The notes under the pieces were generated by a model, which searched no databases, had not been told where the DNA came from, and worked only from the letters and a program-made list of their open reading frames with translations. From assembly GCF_001612945.1 (NCBI RefSeq), contig NZ_BDBK01000015.1:62001-126000 (forward strand): DNA of 64,000 nucleotides, in the 5' to 3' direction. Within the stretch, counting starts at the first letter, position 1, and every line of letters begins with the position of its first letter. The translations under genes and the position numbers were made by a program. The stretch is from Nocardia inohanensis NBRC 100128 (GTDB taxonomy: Bacteria; Actinomycetota; Actinomycetes; Mycobacteriales; Mycobacteriaceae). This document shows, in pieces, positions 59,840-64,000 of the stretch.

Positions 59840-60695
59840 AGCTGGTCCGATCCCGGAAATACCGATGCTGCACCACCGTGATCACGAACATCACCGCGAA
59901 AACCACCACCGCCATCACCGCCGCCCGCCCCGGGTGCGCCGCCTCGAAAGCCTCCGAATACAACCGCATCCCGACCACCTCCGTCCGATGATCCGGCCCG
60001 CCCCGAGTCAGCGCGTACACGCTGTCGAAGGTCTGAAACGCACTCAGCACGCCGGTCACCAGCACGAAGAACATGGTCGGCCGCAACAGCGGCAACACCA
60101 GATACCGCACCCGCCGCAACCCGACCGCCCCATCCAGCGCCCCGGCATCGAGAATCTCCCCGGGAATCGCCCGCAGCCCCGCAACGAAGAACAGCGCCAC
60201 GTACCCCACATTCAGCCACACCGAGGTCAGCGCCACCGCGGGCAAGGCCAGCGCGGGTTCGCTCAGCCATTCGATCCGCCTGCCCAGCACCGCATTCACC
60301 GCACCACCGGTCGGCGCGAACAGCCACTGCCACAACACCCCCACCGCCACCGGCGCACACATCCACGGCAGCGCATACGCCACCCGCAATACCGAGCCCC
60401 CGCGCCCGCGCCCCGCCAGCAGGGCCGCGATCCCGAACCCCAGCACCGTCTGCACCGGCACCACCAGCGCGGTGAGCATCAGCGTGACCAGGATCGAATG
60501 GCCGAATCGGCGGTCGGTGAGCACCGAGCGCCAATTGTCGAAGCCGTTGAAGGTCACCGGCCCGAGCAGATTCCAGCTGTGCACACTGAGCCACAGCACC
60601 ACCGCGATGGGGACCAGCAGAAAGCAGCAGACGCCGATCAGGCTCGGCAATAAGAGCAGGTAGCTGACAATATGTCGGCGAACCGGTCGGTTCAT
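59829..60695 (-). CDS. Carbohydrate ABC transporter permease (MalF type)
   Basis: A 288-residue permease with six spans and the EAA loop EILDAGALDGAVGLRRVRYLVLP. It opens the second importer operon (permease, permease, binding protein). The N-terminus is short and basic (MNRPVRRH). The operon has no own ATPase and would need one from elsewhere, for example the MsmK/UgpC-type protein encoded at 1051-2130. Confidence 0.93.
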   Translation of the reverse strand: MNRPVRRHIVSYLLLLPSLIGVCCFLLVPIAVVLWLSVHSWNLLGPVTFNGFDNWRSVLTDRRFGHSILVTLMLTALVVPVQTVLGFGIAALLAGRGRGGSVLRVAYALPWMCAPVAVGVLWQWLFAPTGGAVNAVLGRRIEWLSEPALALPAVALTSVWLNVGYVALFFVAGLRAIPGEILDAGALDGAVGLRRVRYLVLPLLRPTMFFVLVTGVLSAFQTFDSVYALTRGGPDHRTEVVGMRLYSEAFEAAHPGRAAVMAVVVFAVMFVITVVQHRYFRDRTSYEY

Positions 60696-60748
60696 GAATC
60701 GGGACGTTACCGGTTGCCCGCCGATTCGCCGATGCGCGGCGAAGGGGT

Positions 60749-60792
60749 GCGGTTCGGCCGCCCGCCGTCTGTGGAACGGGCGGCCGAACCGC
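60749..60792 (-). terminator. 16-bp hairpin before the second sugar importer operon
   Basis: 60749-60764 and 60777-60792 are exact inverted complements with a 12-base loop. It lies 122 bases downstream of the small 67-residue gene on the minus strand, which it probably terminates, and 50 bases before the importer operon. Confidence 0.65.
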
Positions 60793-60914
60793 GCTGCCTC
60801 ACGCGGAAGGGACTGCGGCCGAACCTGGAGGTTGGGTTCGGACGCTCGAAAGTACCGTGGGGCAGCGGTCTCGGCGGTCGGGGGCCTTCCCCGGGTCGTC
60901 TCCGACCGCGCGGA

Positions 60915-61118
60915 TCATGGCAGGGCGCGCTCGTCGAGCACGCACCGTCCCTCCTCCACCAGCGTCGCCCGGGCGCGGCGTCGGACCTTGCAGGTATCGA
61001 CTGTGCAATCGAGGTGCAATTGCATTGCGGCGTGGGCTTGTTCGACGCTCATGACACCGGGATCCGTGCGACAACGCAGCAACTCGGCGACATGCATGTT
61101 CAGGGAGGTCAATTGCAT
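60915..61118 (-). CDS. Small acidic/basic protein of unknown function in the HTH/DUF397 locus
   Basis: A 67-residue protein with MQLTSLNMHVAELL at the start, an MSVEQAHAAMQLHLDC segment and a basic VRRRARATLVEEGR region. Such small proteins occur next to helix-turn-helix/DUF397 genes in Nocardia as far as I recall, without known function. Cysteines at 17, 38 and 43 could bind metal. GGAGG lies seven bases before the ATG at 61118. The ATG lies in the last codons of a short upstream ORF, so its translation is probably linked to that ORF. Confidence 0.65.
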   Translation of the reverse strand: MQLTSLNMHVAELLRCRTDPGVMSVEQAHAAMQLHLDCTVDTCKVRRRARATLVEEGRCVLDERALP

Positions 61119-61168
61119 TGCTGCGCCTCCGGTGCGAACGGGTGGCAGGGGGTGACGACTTCGGCCAT
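61109..61168 (-). CDS. Short upstream ORF (19 codons) coupled to the 67-residue gene
   Basis: A 19-residue reading frame with AGGAG just before its ATG, reading MAEVVTPCHPFAPEAQQCN. Its stop TGA lies ten bases into the downstream gene, giving an overlap that contains the downstream ATG. The arrangement is that of a leader peptide or coupled small ORF. I see no run of one amino acid that would suggest classic attenuation. Confidence 0.35.
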   Translation of the reverse strand: MAEVVTPCHPFAPEAQQCN

Positions 61169-61478
61169 TGCTCCTACTTCCTAGCGGTTCCTGAAAGTGC
61201 CCGGAGGATTCAGGAAAGGAAAGGGGGCCTAGCAACACCGCTCCGGGCACATATCTAGCACACCACGAGCAGCGCCCCGGCGCAGGATTTTCGAAGATGA
61301 GAACGCAAAGTTGCGCGAATCGCCAGCACCGAATCCGGTTGGGGGAGGAAGATTCTCCAAAGTGGACGAAGCCTTTGCCCGCCGATGATGTGTGTCCGGA
61401 CGGGGAGCCGGTGCGAGGCAGCCTAACTCACGCCAGCCGGCGAACCCGTGCGCGACGCGACCGAGAACGGAGCGCGCT
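61169..61478. other. Divergent promoter region between the small-protein gene and the helix-turn-helix gene
   Basis: No gene is supported. On the minus strand, a TAGATAT near 61253 could serve as a -10 box. An inverted repeat TTCCTGAA (61188-61195) and TTCAGGAA (61209-61216), 13 bases apart, lies in the probable leader of the short ORF. The plus strand should hold the promoter of the helix-turn-helix gene, which starts at the GTG 61479 with GGAG six bases upstream. Confidence 0.45.
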
Positions 61479-62372
61479 GTGTCAGAGAGTTCCGCCAATG
61501 TCTCCTCCACCCTGCCCCGACGCCAGCTCGGACGCTATTTGCGGGACTGGCGGATTCAAGCGGGGCTGACCATCGCCGAGGCCGCGAAGCTGATGGAGTG
61601 GGGCGCCAGCACACTGCAAAGGCTGGAGAAAGGCAATGCCGATCGCATCCGCACCATCGATATCGGGGAGCTGTGCCGGATCTACGGGATCCCCGACGAA
61701 ATCGCGGACGGGCTCAAGGGTTTGGCGCAACAGGCGGCCGTCAAGAGCTGGTGGCACTCCTACGGCGACCTCATTCCGGAGAACTTCGACGTCTATGTGG
61801 GGCTGGAAGCATCCGCGCAGCAGTTGTCCTGCTACCAAAGCGAACTCGTGCCCGGACTGCTCCAGACCGCCGACTACGCCAGGGCCCTGAACAGCCAGGG
61901 CTACCCGAACGACACTGCCGCGGAGCTGGATCGGCGAGTGCAGCTGCGGTTGCAGCGGCAGGCGCTGATCACCCGCCGCATGCATCCGGCCACGGTCGCC
62001 ATGGTGTTGCACGAATCGGTATTGCGCCGCTCGGTGGGAGGTGCAAGGGTGATGGCTGCGCAGGTGCGGCATCTGGCGGAGCTGAGTACCCGGCCCAATG
62101 TCGAGTTGCGCGTCCTCCCCTTCACCGCCGGTGTCCCGCTGGGACTTTCGACCGGTCCGTTCGTGATTCTGGAGTTCGGGGTCGACGGCAAGGGGCAACC
62201 GGTGGAGCCGCCCGTGGTCTACGTGGAGGGCTTCACCGGCGATCTGTATCTCGAAAGACAGGGCGATTTGCAGCGGTATCGCCAGGCTTCGGAGTCGCTG
62301 CAACGCTGCGCGCTGGACGTCCAGGACAGTAGAAACCTGCTGCGGCAGGTGGCGAAGGAGTATTCGGCATGA
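61479..62372 (+). CDS. Helix-turn-helix regulator with DUF5753 domain (XRE family, WhiJ-like)
   Basis: A 297-residue regulator. The Xre-type helix-turn-helix spans residues about 20-75 (LRDWRIQAGLTIAEAAKLMEWGASTLQRLEKG). The rest is the DUF5753 ligand-like domain, with SCYQSELVPGLLQTADYARAL and VELRVLPFTAG. Such proteins are abundant in Streptomyces and Nocardia, always close to DUF397 genes, and influence development or antibiotics. I chose the GTG at 61479 for its GGAG. The following DUF397 gene overlaps as ATGA. Confidence 0.93.
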   Translation: MSESSANVSSTLPRRQLGRYLRDWRIQAGLTIAEAAKLMEWGASTLQRLEKGNADRIRTIDIGELCRIYGIPDEIADGLKGLAQQAAVKSWWHSYGDLIPENFDVYVGLEASAQQLSCYQSELVPGLLQTADYARALNSQGYPNDTAAELDRRVQLRLQRQALITRRMHPATVAMVLHESVLRRSVGGARVMAAQVRHLAELSTRPNVELRVLPFTAGVPLGLSTGPFVILEFGVDGKGQPVEPPVVYVEGFTGDLYLERQGDLQRYRQASESLQRCALDVQDSRNLLRQVAKEYSA

Positions 62373-62557
62373 GTGTGGATCTGGTCGGCGCTCGCTGGTT
62401 CAAGAGCAGCCGCAGCGGCGCCGGTAAGGAGTGCGTGGAGGTCGCGTTCCTGGCCGGGGGCCGCATCGGGGTGCGGGACAGCAAAAATCCGGGCGGTCCC
62501 GCGCTGCTGTTCGGCGCGACGGAATGGGAGTCGTTCTTGCGGAAGATCACGACTTGA
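62369..62557 (+). CDS. DUF397 family protein
   Basis: A 62-residue protein with the DUF397 signature: WFKSSRSGAGKECVEVA near the N-terminus and VRDSKNPGGPALLFGATEWESFL near the C-terminus. It is translationally coupled to the helix-turn-helix gene and probably forms a toxin-antitoxin-like or regulator-effector pair with it, but the mechanism is unknown. Confidence 0.93.
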   Translation: MSVDLVGARWFKSSRSGAGKECVEVAFLAGGRIGVRDSKNPGGPALLFGATEWESFLRKITT

Positions 62558-62597
62558 CAGCTCTTTCGCAACGAAAACATGTTTGCCCGGGCTAAGC

Positions 62598-62813
62598 ATG
62601 GGTACACATATTTTCGTGGACCGAGGACTGAGGAATTCCCGTCCCCGGTACCGGCGAATAGGTCCGGATGATTGGGTGGAACGGCTGATTGTCGGACTGC
62701 TGTTCGCGGTATCGGCAGCGGGTGTATACGTACTCACCGGAGCTTTGATGCCGGCGTTGGCGATCGGCGTACTCGTCGCCGTCGTGGCGATCGGAGTTGT
62801 CGCGATGCTTTAG
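62598..62813 (+). CDS. Small membrane protein of unknown function
   Basis: A 71-residue frame with a basic N-terminal 25 residues (RNSRPRYRR) and a Val/Ala/Leu-rich rest that can form two membrane spans (WVERLIVGLLFAVSAAGVYV and LAIGVLVAVVAIGVVAML). No close family is recognised and the ribosome-binding site is weak. A strong terminator follows it, which supports a real transcript. Confidence 0.5.
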   Translation: MGTHIFVDRGLRNSRPRYRRIGPDDWVERLIVGLLFAVSAAGVYVLTGALMPALAIGVLVAVVAIGVVAML

Positions 62814-62827
62814 CTGCACCGCAGCGA

Positions 62828-62864
62828 GAAGGGGGTTCCCGGGGCTTACCCGGGAACCCCCTTC
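62828..62864. terminator. Bidirectional hairpin terminator before the sdh genes
   Basis: A 16-bp perfect stem (62828-62843 with 62849-62864) and a five-base loop lies between the small membrane gene and the converging sdhB gene. The stem has long G and C runs. Confidence 0.75.
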
Positions 62865-62884
62865 CACACTCCGGAGCAGCTTCG

Positions 62885-63631
62885 TCAGCGTCGGAACAGC
62901 TTGTTTCCCAGCCACACCAGTGGATCGTATTGCCGGTCGACGACCCGCTCCTTCAGCGGGATCAGGGCATTGTCGGTGATCTTGATGTGCTCGGGGCAGA
63001 CCTCGGTGCAGCACTTGGTGATATTGCAATACCCGAGCCCGGCATCCTCCTGCGCCAGCTCCCGCCGATCCGCCACATCCAGCGGATGCATTTCGAGTTC
63101 GGCAATGCGCATCAGGTACCGCGGACCCGAGAATGCCTGCTTGTTCTCGTCGTGATCACGCACCACGTGACAGGTGTTCTGGCACAGGAAGCATTCGATG
63201 CACTTACGAAATTCCTGCGACCGCTCCACATCCGCCTGCTGCATCCGGTAATCACCGGGCTTCAGATCGACGGGCGGGGTGAACGACGGGATTTCCCGGG
63301 CCTTTTGATAGTTGAACGACACATCGGTGACCAGATCCCGAATCACCGGGAAGGTGCGCATCGGCGTCACCGTCACCACTTCGTCCTGCGTGAACGTGGA
63401 CATGCGCGTCATGCACAACAGCCCCGGCCGGCCGTTCACCTCGGCCGAGCAGGACCCGCACTTGCCGGCCTTGCAGTTCCAGCGCACCGCCAGATCCGGG
63501 GCCTGGGTGGCTTGCAGGCGGTGGATGATGTCGAGCACCACCTCGCCCTCGTTCACCTCGACGGTGAAGTCCTCCAGCCCGCCGCCCTCGGTATCGCCGC
63601 GCCAGACCTTGAATTTCGCCTCATACCCCAT
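62885..63631 (-). CDS. sdhB: Succinate dehydrogenase/fumarate reductase iron-sulfur subunit (Sdh1 type)
   Basis: A 248-residue subunit that passes electrons from the flavoprotein to quinone. The 2Fe-2S site is CKAGKCGSCSAEVNGRPGLLC (residues about 54-74); the 4Fe-4S/3Fe-4S sites are CIECFLCQNTCHVV and CNITKCCTEVCPEH. The C-terminus YDPLVWLGNKLFRR matches Rv0247c of M. tuberculosis, as I recall it, very closely. I chose the ATG at 63631, two bases after the flavoprotein stop. It follows the sdhA gene in one operon. Confidence 0.95.
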   Translation of the reverse strand: MGYEAKFKVWRGDTEGGGLEDFTVEVNEGEVVLDIIHRLQATQAPDLAVRWNCKAGKCGSCSAEVNGRPGLLCMTRMSTFTQDEVVTVTPMRTFPVIRDLVTDVSFNYQKAREIPSFTPPVDLKPGDYRMQQADVERSQEFRKCIECFLCQNTCHVVRDHDENKQAFSGPRYLMRIAELEMHPLDVADRRELAQEDAGLGYCNITKCCTEVCPEHIKITDNALIPLKERVVDRQYDPLVWLGNKLFRR

Positions 63632-63633
63632 GG

Positions 63634-64000
63634 CTATTCGGCCTTCCCCTCGGTGCCTTCCCGCAGCGGTGCGAGATCGGCAGGGCTGTAATACTTTTCG
63701 AGCTCGGACACCTCGAACAGTCCGAGCAGATCCGGGCGCATGGGCAGCTGGTCCTCGGGGGTGACCGTCACCGACGGCACGGTGAAGCCGACCTCGTCCG
63801 GATCCACCCGGCAGACCAGCAGCTTGTTGCGCCATGCCGGATCCATGCCCGGATGGTCGTCGCGGGTGTGCCCGCCGCGACTCTCGGTGCGCAGCAGCGC
63901 CGCCTGCGCCACGCATTCGCTGATCAGGAGCATGTTGCGCAGATCCAGCGCCAGATGCCAGCCCGGATTGAACTGCCGGTGCCCCTCGACGAGCACCCGG
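63634..64000 (-). CDS. sdhA: Succinate dehydrogenase/fumarate reductase flavoprotein subunit, C-terminal part
   Basis: The gene extends beyond the right edge; about 121 C-terminal residues are visible. They contain EGHRQFNPGWHLALDLRNML and the conserved arginine segment ALLRTESRGGHTRDDHPGMDP, which holds the substrate-binding region of the flavoprotein capping domain. The stop lies two bases before sdhB. Together with sdhB it should form the Sdh1 complex; the membrane-anchor gene would lie upstream, outside the window. Confidence 0.93.
   Translation of the reverse strand, partial: RVLVEGHRQFNPGWHLALDLRNMLLISECVAQAALLRTESRGGHTRDDHPGMDPAWRNKLLVCRVDPDEVGFTVPSVTVTPEDQLPMRPDLLGLFEVSELEKYYSPADLAPLREGTEGKAE

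Noticed and set aside
60672..61184. A 170-codon plus-strand frame across the hairpin and the small-protein gene
   Set aside because: It spans a strong hairpin and has no ribosome-binding site; the minus-strand 67-residue gene has a better start and fits the locus.
1..64000. rRNA, tRNA, CRISPR arrays, integrases, transposases or prophage genes
   Set aside because: None of their signatures was found by reading; no tandem spacer-repeat array or attachment site is visible.

Overview
The window is high-GC actinobacterial DNA, most likely from a Nocardia or close mycolic-acid relative. The main reasons are a complete yrbE-mce lipid-import operon, a Tat/lipoprotein-rich secretome, a helix-turn-helix/DUF397 gene pair, a DNA polymerase IV of the mycobacterial DinP type next to a TetR gene, a mycobacterial Sdh1-type succinate dehydrogenase, and frequent GTG/TTG starts with ATGA or GTGA stop-start overlaps. 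These family assignments were made by eye from motifs and remembered homologues; no search was run.

Region by region. 1-5.4 kb: the end of an M13 peptidase, a P-loop kinase, and a complete sugar ABC importer (two permeases, Tat lipoprotein binding protein, MsmK/UgpC-type ATPase). 5.4-10.2 kb: an L,D-transpeptidase, a cytochrome P450, a Cys-rich lipoprotein and an S1 serine protease. 10.2-19.8 kb: the mce operon (YrbE A/B, Mce A-F, one Mce-associated protein) behind an AT-rich promoter that carries a KstR-like operator. 19.8-25.6 kb: RNase HI-like protein, SRPBCC protein, L-2-hydroxyglutarate oxidase coupled to a secreted protein, a DinB/TIGR03084-type protein and a DUF445 membrane protein. 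25.7-32.7 kb: Tat phosphoesterase, zinc alcohol dehydrogenase, GlxA/AraC regulator, HD protein, PrsW-like protease and a secretory lipase. 32.7-41.7 kb: TetR/hydrolase pair, a decayed epimerase/LysR locus, acyl-CoA ligase-SDR-TetR operon, a NarL two-component system and a Tat-signal SDR. 41.7-50.5 kb: Lon, an EEP hydrolase, AcuI-like reductase, alpha/beta hydrolase, enoyl-CoA hydratase, DinP, TetR-thioesterase and a LiaF-like protein. 50.5-57.7 kb: His-tailed methyltransferase, ABC exporter, FAD/Fe-S oxidoreductase and AlkA-type glycosylase. 57.7-64 kb: a second sugar ABC importer without an ATPase, a helix-turn-helix/DUF397 locus with a coupled small ORF, and the end of an sdh operon.

The genes mostly form short independent operons of lipid, cell-envelope and transport function, typical of a chromosomal core/accessory mix. 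I see no rRNA, tRNA, CRISPR array, transposase or prophage. No part of the window is convincingly a wholly new multi-gene system. The most interesting signals are regulatory or structural: the KstR-like operator before mce, a two-copy palindromic element that also encodes one protein's C-terminus, a parS-like 16-mer, a HAIR-like element at lon, CRP-like sites upstream of the L,D-transpeptidase, and the short coupled ORF in the DUF397 locus.
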